A stretch of DNA of 64,000 bases from Diphasiastrum complanatum (taxonomy: Eukaryota; Streptophyta; Lycopodiopsida; Lycopodiales; Lycopodiaceae), in NCBI GenBank assembly GCA_029204225.1, contig CM055098.1, forward strand, positions 48,385,247 to 48,449,246, read 5' to 3'. The notes beneath the pieces are model-generated. The model ran no database searches. It saw nothing but the letters and a program-made list of their open reading frames with translations, and was not told where the DNA came from. The position numbers were made by a program, and so were the translations under genes. Shown here piece after piece: positions 12,501-20,681 of the stretch; position 1 is the stretch's first letter; every line of letters starts with the position of its first letter.

Positions 12501-15500
12501 TTAACCTACTATGCAATATCATTGATTGTACGCTGTCTAAGCATTTGTGTTACACTTTTACTGAAGTGTAAAGTAAATAAAGCTGAAAGGTTTAAGTTCC
12601 TGGAGGTATTGCATCCATCACGTATTTGGAAGCTAGACTGGAGTCCATCTCCATGGACTTTGATCACTCGTTTGCTGCTACTTTGTAGTAGCATAATTCA
12701 TCTGTGTGTGCCCGACTGACAACAATTGCTCATTTTATTTGGACACATCAAAAGATAAATGCACTTGTTGTTGCAAGTTTGTTCATTTAGCATGTCTTCC
12801 AACTTCATGGATTACCTAGGTCCATTTGTTTGATTAGAGACTGATAATTTTTGGGCTGTCATTGGATTACCTTGTGTGCCAGAGGTGCAATGGGGAATGA
12901 CTAGTGTCGATCATCTAGGGATGGATGGCAAATTGAGAGAACTAGCCAAACTTTTTGAGTGGGCATGAGTTTTCAGCGCACACAATAGGAAAAAGGCTTG
13001 CCATTTTTCTATAATTTGCTAATTATAATAAGGACATAGTCAAGTAAATGAGTCCTTTCAAGCTAAACTATTTAGGCTAGCTAGTCGAACTACGATATGA
13101 ATGCCGTTGCAAGTCCCTTGTACGATTGAATTTCTAAGTTACATGTCTACTTGGTGAGATAGAATATGGATCAAGTTGACATTTGCCTATTGGAATGACA
13201 CACCAAGGGAGTTCAAGAAAGGGATTAAGTAGTTGTCCAAATTACAAAGTTGTCAATCACAAAAATTAGTCCTTTTGAGCTAAATTATGGTTCTAGGCAA
13301 GCAAAAACTAGCTACGTAGGATGATGCAAAATATGCTTGAGTTGGCCAAGTATGATGTTAGACGACAATGCTAGACGACAATGTAGCGATTTTCACATTT
13401 TCTTATTAGAGACACATACCAAGGGAGTTGAAGAGGAACTTGGTGGTTTTCCAAACTATGAAAAAGCATATTTATGGGAAAACGTGTTTCCCCATCTTTC
13501 ATGGGGAAATGTGTTTTCGCAACTCTATGTTTTCCCAACTAGGGAATCATAATGGGGAAACACTTATTCATAATAGAACTCATATCATTTGTTTTAAGGC
13601 CAAATTCGACCTTTTGTAGAATATCTAGGAGTCTTGATGACTACATTTCAACATACTTTCTCTCCCTTGTGTTATAAATCACGTCCTCCCTCAATCTCTC
13701 TTAGACCTCTCGATTGGTCAAGGGCATATGCTGTGTGTGACATATGGTAGACCACATGAGCAACATCATGTGCTGTAAGGGCAAGTTTAGAAACTCCTTA
13801 TGTCATATTCATGTATGAGGTTATTGGCAAGTGCCATGAGCTCGTGGTTGGTTTGCTTATGTCACATTCTAGCTTAGGAGGATTAGGGCTAGGGAGCGTT
13901 GAGGGAATAGATATACGATCCTCGAGTAAGGGTGTGTAATTGACTAGGTGAATGCTAGAAATGGATTATCTACTGTTTAGTATTCTCTTGTACTTACCTC
14001 TTGATTGACAAAGTAAAATATTTGTACTCTGTTGTGCTACCAGTTGTCACATAGAGCTCCTAAAGGCTCCCTTGACATTTTCAAGCTGAGTTTCTTGAAG
14101 CTTATAGGAGCCTAATTAAGAATTTATGCATTTTCATAGTTAAGTTTTCGCTTTGCAACTCCAACCAACTTAGCACACAATCTTATGTTTGATTTGTTGA
14201 TTTATCTAGGCAAGGCTGAAAATAACATCTAGCTTGGTGTTTTGTTTGACAATGTTAAGTGACATATTATTGGAGCCCTCTTGGGGCCGCATGCCCTTTA
14301 TTGCTTATGGTTGCTTTCAGTTGTCTCTTTGCCTGAACATATCTTTGCACATAAGCACGAGTTTAGGTTGACACTAGTATGTTTCTATTATTTTGTAAGA
14401 TTGTTAATGTGCACAAGTCGTCTTTATAGGGACATGATTTCAATATTGTACATGTTTTTTCTGATAGATGCTTTCAATATGGTTGTGAACAATGGATCAG
14501 CTGCTGGACAAGTTGTATTTCATGTAAGTTCATAGTTGGTAGTTTCCTACTATTGTTGCTTTTAGTCTTTGAGAACTTTTTCTTAGGCACGGCTCAAATT
14601 TATGGTTGAGAGAGAATTTTGTTTTTTGTGTTGCACATTTTCTCGTTAAATTACTGAAAAGGCATGCACAGTTTCTTGGACATACCTTGTAATAACAAAT
14701 TCAATGCAATATGAGAAGGGGAGACAATAATTTTTCTTTCTTAAGGAGGGGAAAGAGTTGGACACTTTTTGTTGTAGTTTGACGCTATATTTCTAGTGGT
14801 CCTTCCTTCATGAACTTGTGCTTTTGGAAGTTGCAGACACACTTTCATATTGTTCCCAGGATTCTTGGAGATGGTCTTTGGACGGCAGAGGTTGGTTGCT
14901 CCTTGTTTGTTTTATGAATATTTTTGTTAAATGCTTTTGCATTCTCCAAATGATGGTGAAACTTGTCATAGACAAGTTTAATGTATGGAGACAGGGTCTC
15001 CATTTTAAAACATAACAATGTTTTATAGAATTTTCATATTGGAATCCGTAAACATTGTCATGCAGTCCCACATAAATCAAATTATCTTAAGAGATCGACA
15101 TTTTTGCTTATTGAGTTGTTTTAATGATTTTAGGAATGAATTGGCTCAATCTTGTTTCAATCTCACCTCAATGCGTTGTGAAGTTGGCTTGGGAGCACGC
15201 AACATGCTCTCAAAGGGCTCATCTAGGTGATACTCTCAGTCCCAAAGCAAGCCTTGATTTGGCTAAGCCTTTGATGTTTGGATGAGCTAGCATGTTCAAT
15301 TTGGTATGACTAAGCCTCTAACTTGGGGATGAGCTAGTCACTTGATTGTAGGAGTTGAGCTAACTCTGGAGCTGAAGGTTAAACCACGTCGACGGGTTGG
15401 AGCTTGTTGTCGAATAACTTTTTTTGATTCTCTTGAAACAAGGTGCAGTCCCAAATCAGCATTAAACGTTTGGACTAAGGGGAGGTGTCGAATGGCAACA

Positions 15501-16892
15501 AAACTATGAGGGGCATTTTTCTCTCCTCATCCTTGCACATTGTTGCAGCTACCGCTTTCCCCACCAAATCTCTCAAATACTTTGGAGGCAAATGAAATTC
15601 GTTCCAAAAGACAGTTGGTATGACAATGAATGCTGTCATTTAATCTCCTTAAGATCCCAGTTTACCACTCATCATTTGCTCATCTAAAATTGATCGTAAA
15701 AAGCATTGGGCAACGGTCAACGGTCAACCTGTCGTATAGAAAAGGCCCAATGACTACTTGGAGAACAAGAGACTCCTGGACTTACTATTTAGTTCATCCT
15801 TGGGCTCCTTTTAGCTTGAATTTCTTATATGCGCACCACCTCCCCCACTCACAAACCTATACACATGGGCTGAGTATGTCACTTCACTTTACATGATATC
15901 ATCATCTATGCATATCATTATCGCACCTAGACCTACAAATTTCAATTTCTTCACACCCCGAATGGTTCAAAATGCTACTAGTAAGCTAAATCGCGACACA
16001 ACCAGAGATATTGATGACGTGGAATCCAAATTTTTAGTCCACACGGAAGGAGATAGTGTCACCCATGATTGCCAATCTCCTTAAATCTATTGTCATGTTA
16101 GGTTTTACCTCCTCGTGGTGCACTAATGTCATACATCTAATACGCAAAGATGGGGACCCCATGAGAACAAAGAATTGTTGTACCATCATGATTGGACATG
16201 TTATGGCCAAATAGATCATACTTTAGTCGCAGTGAGCAATGAGGCAGAGACCAGGAAATTACATGTTCTAGGGCAAACATGGTTTAGCGCACAACATTCC
16301 ACTTCAGACAATATATTTACTCTTAGAGCTTTGATTGAGGAGGCCAGATTCAGGATGAAGAAGGTATATTCTTGTTTTGCTGACGTCAAACAAACTTTTG
16401 ACTTAGTTCGTCGACACCTTCTTATCCAGAGATTGAGAGACCTTCAATCCTCAAATGATACTATACTGGTTGTTATGGTTTTGTACGAGAGCGGTTTGGT
16501 GTTTTTAGATCATACAAAGGCATATTAGCGATTATTCATAGCACAAGTGGAGTGAAGCAGGAATGTTTTGTCCCCCCTACCCTCTTTGGTCTAAGGTAAC
16601 AGTCATTTTGTTGGGCCCATGATACATGAATTATGGTTATAAACAAGGTTAAGTTTAGTCGAGTTAATAAAAAGTTAGAAAAGGGCCCTAGTCAAGTCAC
16701 ACCTACATGGACAAGTGTCATGCAAATGTACATGCACAAAGACACGCCATCCTATGCACATGGAGAAAGACACGTGTCACCGCTTGCACATGTAGAAAGA
16801 CACCACTTGCACTAGAGACGTGTCATAGGGAAATGGGCATACACCATGCATATTGACCATGCGTCATGAAACCATGACAAAAAGAGGAACCT

Positions 16893-16982
<90 letters not shown>

Positions 16983-19900
16983 AAAGCTTCATTAATGTCT
17001 TTTCCATGCCAAAAGGCATATAAGACTAGTAAATGTACATGTCAAGTATGTGGTAACCGTAGGAGCGTATGAAACGTCTCCAAAACAGTAACAGAACTAG
17101 CAAGTCTAGAGCTAAAGCTATAAATTGAAATAGATGTGATGCTATAAGAAACAAGTGGGAGCATGTATATTGCTAACAGTCATGAGTGAGGTATGACGCT
17201 ATCATCTAGTCCTGTCCTGCTTGTGTTGATGCTATAGAAGGATGTAATACGGCTTGTGGCATGAAGGGCCACTGGTGGTCTCTGACGTCGTTTGAGAGGA
17301 TGAAGAGGTCTCCTCGTGATAGGTCGAGTAGCTTGTGCTGCAACATGGGTATGTGTGGGACGCTGTCTCTGGTCTCTGTGGGCAAGTAGGTCATCATCAT
17401 CATCGTCGTCACCGTCATCAAATCGTCCTCTCCTCTTGGAGAAGAAAGAAGTGATCTGAGGCTGAGAAACCTGACTCGGCTGGGTTGTCTGATACAAATC
17501 CTGTCACAGTATAAACATCTCTCGTATCATGAGTGCCACGCATCAAGAATCCTCATAAGCTATGAGCGATCGTAAGGTGACAGGTGTGTCTCGGAACAAA
17601 CAGTGGTATCGCCCTCTGATCTCGTGATATACCGGGCACCTAAAGATAAAGTGCTCCTCTGACTCCACCTCCTCTAAAGAGCATAACTAGCAAATCCGCT
17701 CCTCTCTCGGGGTACCCTGGAATCTACGAAGAGAAGTGCTAAGAAAGGCAGCTTGAGTCTCGACTGTACTATCGTGAGGGAAGGAATGGAGCAAGGAGGT
17801 TAGGAACTCCTGGTAGACTAGTGTATAGAGAGAATTGAATGTATACCTGGGTGCCCGTGTAAGCATGGGGTGTGAGGATGGCTGGGGAGGTGGGAGGCGG
17901 CCGATAGCGAAGGAGAGAAAGGAGTGATCAGAGAGAGTGGTGGGAGATACATGAAAATCAGAGATGAGAGGTATGGAAGATGGTGATCCCATGAGGTAAT
18001 CCACAACACTATGTCCAACTGCCGGATTTTGGCCAACAAGTTAGGCCATTGTAAATGGCTAACTCATGGGCCTCTCCAAACTGCAACAAATGCTCACCGT
18101 AAGGGGTAGTAGGTCCCAAGCTGTCCTCTGAAATCCTGGTAACTCCCATGTCATCATTGCCAAGGGCATGAACGCGGAGCTGGTCGGTGATGTCATAAAA
18201 CTCTGACTGCCGTGAAGAGGTTCGGGCATTAAAATCCCTAGTGAGGAGAATATGCCCCCGCTCTGCGAATCTGACAATATCAGGCGATAAATCAAGGTAG
18301 GGTGAACCTGTGCCCTCAGCAAAGGACGAAGACCCTGGAGGAAAATAACATGCCGCCACAAAGAGGTCCCTGTCCAAACCAATATCCTGCCCAACAATAT
18401 GAATCCATATATACCGTGCATGCGGTCGTGTCTGATGAACTCGATGCTCGGATGAAGAGACTCTCTGTATGAACATGCAAGACCTCCGGATCCACGACCG
18501 CTAGCTGATCTAGTCTCAAGTCTGTACACGGAATGCCATCTGTATCCTGGAAAAATAAGTAATCCTCTCTCCTGACTCTCATGAGTCTCCATAAAGAGCA
18601 GTAAATCTCTGTCAGTGATAAAATCGATCAAGTCGCCAACAATGGAAGATGAGGGTAAACCATCACAGTTCCATACTCCAATCCGGAGATGGTGTGGATG
18701 AGGCCCCGGGGCACACCCGAACCCGGGGACCCCAAATCCCTAGCACTGGGAGCTGCTAGGTGTGCTGTCAAGAAAACACACTCGTCCATCTCGGTAAATG
18801 ACTCGTCTGCCAGACTCACGGGCTGCCTGAAAGGCCTTACACCTCTCCTCTACCTGGATATATGTGAGGTCGTCGTCCATATAGATAGTGGTACCACGTA
18901 GCTTAGCTCTGCACCGCAAAGCATCTCGACGGCTCTCAAGGGAGGTGAAACGAATAATGAGTGTGGCTGCATCTCTAGTGGTCCTCCATGCGGTGTCCAA
19001 CCCCCCCCCCCCCCCCCCTTCTGTCCTGTGCCCGAGAGTGATGTCGAGAAAGCGTTTAGCTTCAGCCAATGCATCCTGTGTGTCTAGAACTCCACGAACT
19101 CTAATATTGTGGGATTTTTGGTCTCGAGATTTCTCTTCCGAGATGGTGGCTGAGATAACTGAGGAGATGGGAGCGCTAGGTTTGGTGCCCTTTTTTCAAA
19201 ACTGATGCCCAGGAAAGGGCCTCTTCGTGTTGCTTCTCGACCTTGGTTTCTAGCTCCCGTAGCATGTTGGTGGTGGATTCCGAAGCTGCGGCCTGTTTGA
19301 TTCCGATGGATTGTTCGAGTGAGGCAACCTTGGACTTCAATAGCTTCTTCTCGTTGATCAAAGAAGTAACCGTTCCTTTCAGCTGTGAAATTTCATGCCG
19401 CAAAAACTGGAAATCTGCCTTGAATTGATCAATCTGCCAAGATGAAAAAGTTCAATTGATTTAGAAGGCGTATACGGAATATTGGCTGTAGACTGTGGTG
19501 CCGGGAAGGAGGAAGAGTGAGCAATGATCGGTGTGGGAAGAATAGGGTCAAAAGACAGAAGAGGAGCCGAATCAGGGGAGCAGCCATCAGAGAGGGGGGT
19601 GGGGGTTGCAGCAGGATAGGGAGATGGGTCATTGAGGGAGTGAGGTGAAGTGGCAGCGAGAGGGGGGGCTGGAATGACTATGAGAGGAGGTGAGAGATTA
19701 GCGAGGGGGGGTGAGGGATCAGAGAGGGGGGATTGAGGGTGGCAGCGAGAGGGGGTGAGGAGGGTGGATGAGTGGAGGGGTCAGCGAGGAGGATGGGTGA
19801 GGGGGTGGCATCTAGGAGATCGGGGAGGTCAGCGAGGGGGGGGGGATGGAGCAGCGAGGGGGGAAGGAGAAGGAGAAGGAGCAGCGAGTGGGGAACGGGA

Positions 19901-20681
19901 GGGGGATGAGCCATCATTATATGCTCTTTTGATGGCCATTCTAGCAATTTGAAGGTAGTTTTAGCCTGAGAGACAGTTTGGCAAGCTTCTTGTTCAGCAT
20001 ATGCCTTTTTCCAGCACTGCATAGTTCCAGTATGGTAGCTTTAGTATTTTCGTTATCTGGACACTTAGGCCAATGTCATTTTGAGGGGGAAGAGCTAGTT
20101 TTAGGCACATTATTGGGCCTTGGTTCCTGTGTTGTAATGCATTAGTATTGACCTTCTAAACCATATGTTATGGGCCTTTAGAACCCTCATATATTAATGA
20201 CGTTTATCAGCATTATTGATTATGTGGCCGTATTTGGGCACTACTGGAAGGGTACAGCCCTGACCTAGCTTGTGGTGGGTCCTCGTACAAGATAAATAGG
20301 CCACAAGGTCGTTGTCAGCTAGCTAATTGTTTCAAGATTAGTTGCTTAGATATCATAGATTAGAGATCAGCTCAGCATAGCATCAAATCACATTCATTTT
20401 GAATACTTCGGTATTGTCATTCAGTTACTGTGCTATGTCAGATTACTCTTTCCACATACAATACCTAAAGGCTATTTATCTGTCTTTTGTAACAATCTGC
20501 TCGTGAATGTGTTTTGTTATAGCAGCTATGTTTAAAAGTCAGCATAATTCTCCCTTAATCTAGACAGGTTCATAACAGTATTCCTTTGACTGTGCAGAGT
20601 GTGCCACGAAAACCTCTGAAAGCTTTTGCAGATCCTGCTCAACTTGCTGAGCTTGTTCGCTCTAGATTGTCAAATGCATGA
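2344..20681 (+). CDS. HINT3: HINT3-like HIT-family protein, 3' four exons (5' partial)
   Basis: Exons 2344-2410, 14468-14523, 14837-14890 and 20598-20681 join in phase into the C-terminal 86 residues of a histidine-triad protein. HIT proteins hydrolyse nucleoside phosphoramidates or adenylylated nucleotides; the second histidine of the triad is the nucleophile. The exons read: VAAAMCAVIPLIS; then AFNMVVNNGSAAGQVVFH; then THFHIVPRILGDGLWTAE; then SVPRKPLKAF...LVRSRLSNA-stop. The triad H-T-H-F-H-I-V is rebuilt exactly across the 14523/14837 splice. The tail after LW.AE, leading to a LV..VR.RL-type end, matches plant HINT3 as I remember it, rather than HINT1. Exon 1 ends in phase 1 (G) and exon 2 supplies AT, restoring Asp. 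All acceptors are AG and all donors GT (GTATTG, GTAAGT, GTTGGT). N-terminal exons with the usual SHGH..IIP block are not in the window. No disabling change is seen. Confidence 0.85.
2766..3473. mobile_element. Palindrome-ended non-autonomous DNA element (MITE-like)
   Basis: About 708 bp with inverted ends: left CATAGTTGTAGCGAATCGCG, right (reverse complement) CATAGTTGCAGCGCGATTC. Both subterminal regions are runs of the self-complementary word AATCGCGATT. Flanks are GTTAGAAT (2758-2765) and CTTAGAAT (3474-3481), matching 7 of 8 bases, again a hAT-like 8-bp target duplication. The right boundary could shift by one base. The interior contains a strikingly GC-rich insert at 3100-3190 with long G runs, unlike the AT-rich surroundings. 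No coding capacity is supported. Confidence 0.72.
3531..3558 (+). repeat. (CT)n microsatellite at the 5' junction of LINE copy 1
   Basis: 28 bases of pure CT, directly abutting the first recognisable LINE sequence. It resembles the (TC)n tail found at the 3' end of this LINE family (5681-5704 and, inverted, 16897-16978). Confidence 0.9.
3559..5704 (+). mobile_element. LINE copy 1, internally deleted and decayed
   Basis: Non-LTR retrotransposon relic. 3640-3860 is the distal part of an APE-type endonuclease (LLQLGEAHELASYNGLACW), fused by an internal deletion to the middle of the reverse transcriptase at about 3900. RT continues to about 4660 with the catalytic YVDD at 4055-4066. Premature stops at 3998, 4100 and 4208 all correspond to Gln or Arg codons changed by C to T. 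4930-5040 encodes a C-x2-C-x9-H-x4-C knuckle followed by CYEIRGRYHCLF. 5184-5207 encodes LQITSFF behind a TAG that aligns with Gln in copy 3. The 3' UTR ends GGCATGGAAAAGACGTTAAT and a (TC)n tail. It sits in the 12-kb HINT3 intron, in sense orientation. Confidence 0.88.
7151..8671 (+). pseudogene. LINE copy 2 reverse transcriptase, one in-frame stop
   Basis: A single frame of about 507 codons interrupted once, by TGA at 7595-7597, where copy 4 has an Arg codon (FTLRALIEEA against FTL-stop-SIIEEA); a CGA to TGA change explains it. RT motifs are in order: IHPIHKGGDPMKADNYRTI, FVDFRKAFDSV (motif A aspartate near 7652), GVKQGCPLSPKLFGLYIDEL, and YADD at 7949-7960 with the two catalytic aspartates. 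After the YADD come the thumb-like region WGLSVNVAKTKVMV and MIRAKPSIPHHI, conserved in copies 1 and 2. This is the best copy for placing the family in an LINE clade. Confidence 0.87.
8628..9121 (+). pseudogene. LINE copy 2 C-terminal knuckle and PIP-like tail
   Basis: Two frames: 8628-8882 encodes the zinc-knuckle block, and 8861-9121, back in the RT frame, encodes an acidic segment (ESSDSDGEAE) followed by QHTLHHFF at 9008-9031. That octamer fits the PCNA-interacting-protein box Q-x-x-(I/L/M)-x-x-F-F. Copies 1 and 3 carry the same box in the same place, so it is likely part of the ancestral protein. Confidence 0.65.
9190..9390 (-). pseudogene. Copia gag fragment (probable)
   Basis: On the minus strand one frame reads SMTVNVHNLKSLLEHMALIG then SLVNDSNAIMTLLSILLESF. 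This resembles the UBN2/gag segment of Copia elements (SV..H...L...L...G....D....LL.SLP.S). It is short and bounded by stops, so the call is tentative. Confidence 0.42.
9431..10236. other. HINT3 intron, unclassified, with a small tandem duplication
   Basis: No gene recognised. Near 9655-9755 a unit of about 55 bases (TTGTGGCTAGGCC, then TCACTGCTATGTA) is present about twice. Several frames stay open for 60-80 codons but show no family resemblance. Confidence 0.5.
10237..10815. repeat. Four-copy tandem repeat, about 158-bp unit
   Basis: Four diverged copies beginning at the shared word GGCATTCTT (10261, 10418, 10584, 10736; spacings 157, 166 and 152). Each contains GGCATGAAGAAAC-like, CTAGCATCTTAC-like, AATCGGATC-like and AGGGCTAAAAA-like blocks in the same order. 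The array lies inside the 12-kb HINT3 intron. No coding capacity. Confidence 0.8.
11170..12440 (-). pseudogene. Copia 5' region relic: primer site and gag start
   Basis: Minus-strand gag N-terminus about 11665 down to 11170: SKLDSTNYNIWRFTMSNA, then after a frameshift GIRDQLIEVGEVIY, matching the LDG.NY..W...M and IRDQL..VGE blocks of Copia gag. About 770 bp further 5', at 12429-12440, lies TGGTATCAAAGA in minus orientation, like the primer-binding site complementary to initiator tRNA-Met. No protease, integrase or RT follows. An LTR upstream (beyond 12441) is expected but I could not delimit it. Confidence 0.6.
12441..14467 (+). other. HINT3 intron sequence, mostly unclassified
   Basis: AT-rich. 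It may include the LTR of the Copia relic below it. Around 13460-13560 the words TGGGGAAA and TTTCCCC recur in both orientations and could form a weak hairpin. Nothing else supported. It ends at the acceptor TTTTTCTGATAG. Confidence 0.45.
14468..14523 (+). CDS. HINT3: HINT3 exon b (NNG-AAGQ block)
   Basis: 56-nt exon after acceptor TTTTTCTGATAG and before the strong donor GTAAGT. It encodes AFNMVVNNGSAAGQVVFH, the phosphate-binding strand and the first His of the HIT triad. Confidence 0.88.
14837..14890 (+). CDS. HINT3: HINT3 exon c (HIT catalytic triad)
   Basis: 54-nt exon after acceptor TTGCAG. It encodes THFHIVPRILGDGLWTAE, which supplies the second and third histidines of HxHxHxx, including the catalytic one. 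The donor is GTTGGT. The intron between exons b and c is only 313 nt, unlike its giant neighbours. Confidence 0.88.
14891..15499 (+). other. HINT3 intron sequence, nothing recognised
   Basis: Sequence between the HIT triad exon and LINE copy 4. Short open frames only. I see no repeat or gene signature. Confidence 0.5.
15500..16620 (+). pseudogene. LINE copy 4, heavily decayed
   Basis: Fragments in all three frames align in order with LINE copy 2. They are: WYDNECCHLISLRSQF (15615-15660, as NPWYDHEC in copy 2); VQNATSKLNRDTTRDIDDVE (15970-16025, as EEAIDRLNLHKAKDIDDLE); DGDPMRTKNCCTIMI (about 16150-16195); NIFTLRALIEEARFRMKKVY and FDLVRRHLLIQRLRDLQ (16310-16450); and the motif-B start near 16550. 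It stops before YADD. No tail is present, so both ends are truncated. Confidence 0.8.
16640..16896. repeat. Short imperfect repeats
   Basis: Words such as GCACATG and AGAAAGACAC recur several times between 16720 and 16810 (for example CACATGGAGAAAGACAC then CACATGTAGAAAGACAC). No coding capacity. Confidence 0.5.
16897..16978 (-). repeat. (GA)n tract: (TC)n tail of LINE copy 3
   Basis: 82 bases of GA. Directly after it the reverse complement of the family 3' end (ATGCCTTTTGGCATGG) begins, so this is the 3' tail of the minus-strand LINE. Confidence 0.9.
17180..18700 (-). pseudogene. LINE copy 3 ORF2 remnant: endonuclease joined to C-terminal tail
   Basis: Starts with RIGVWNCDGLPSSSIVGDLI (about 18700-18620), the N-terminal Asn motif of APE-type endonucleases. 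It continues LLLFMETHES (metal-binding Glu), CYFPPGSSSF, DFNAR (about 18230) and SPTTLSDHSFLSF (His of SDH, about 17930). At 17700 it joins EERICYALEEVESEEHFIFRC, a knuckle with one cysteine lost. 17441-17464 encodes QPQITSFF followed by SKRRGRFDDGDDDDDDD. This is a textbook PIP-box (Q-x-x-I-x-x-F-F) with a basic then acidic flank. At least two frameshifts. Confidence 0.82.
18740..19912 (-). pseudogene. LINE copy 3 ORF1 (coiled coil and RNA-binding region)
   Basis: From the 5' end: a low-complexity Pro/Leu/Ser stretch starting MAHPPPVPHS (19912-19450); a coiled coil (ISQLKGTVTSLINEKKLLKS, 19403-19180); then HNIRVRGV, AEAKRFLDI, ATLIIRFTS, LRGTTIYMDDDLTYIQ and VIYRDGRVCF (19110-18740). That order, coiled coil then an RRM-like domain and a C-terminal domain, is the L1-type ORF1 arrangement. 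An 18-base C-run at 19001-19018 (poly-Gly in translation) interrupts it. Several frame changes are needed, so it is not functional as read. Confidence 0.72.
19913..20597 (+). other. Unclassified, possibly an LTR end
   Basis: Contains a purine-rich word TTTGAGGGGGAAGAG near 20078 followed by AT-rich sequence with a TATA-like ATAAATAGG at 20291. That could be a polypurine tract and solo LTR on the plus strand, but I could not find a second copy or a target duplication. On the minus strand at 19915-20022 a short frame reads CWKKAYAEQEACQTVS, which I do not recognise. It ends at the HINT3 terminal acceptor. Confidence 0.35.
20598..20681 (+). CDS. HINT3: HINT3 terminal exon
   Basis: 84-nt exon after acceptor CTGTGCAG. 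It encodes 27 residues starting SVPRKPLKAF and ending RSRLSNA, then TGA at 20679-20681. The helix-forming LAELVRSRL segment corresponds in position to the C-terminal helix of plant HINT3. The 5.7-kb intron before it holds a LINE relic and an antisense LINE. Confidence 0.78.
   Translation, partial: SVPRKPLKAFADPAQLAELVRSRLSNA

Larger units (their letters stand above)
16979..19912 (-). mobile_element. LINE copy 3, antisense, reverse transcriptase deleted
   Basis: Minus-strand LINE with an ORF1 region (19912 to 18740), a full-length but frameshifted endonuclease (18700 to 17800) and the C-terminal knuckle plus PIP-like tail (17700 to 17180). The whole RT is gone. The break joins AAFLSTSLR of the linker to RFQGTPREERIC, which in copy 1 lies about 40 residues before the knuckle core. 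The 3' UTR and (TC)n tail are intact, so the copy may have moved as a non-autonomous element. Antisense to HINT3, in the intron before the last exon. Confidence 0.85.

Noticed and set aside
13437-13560. Recurrent TGGGGAAA/TTTCCCC words as a hairpin RNA
   Set aside because: Pairing is short and interrupted; no conserved copy elsewhere in the window.
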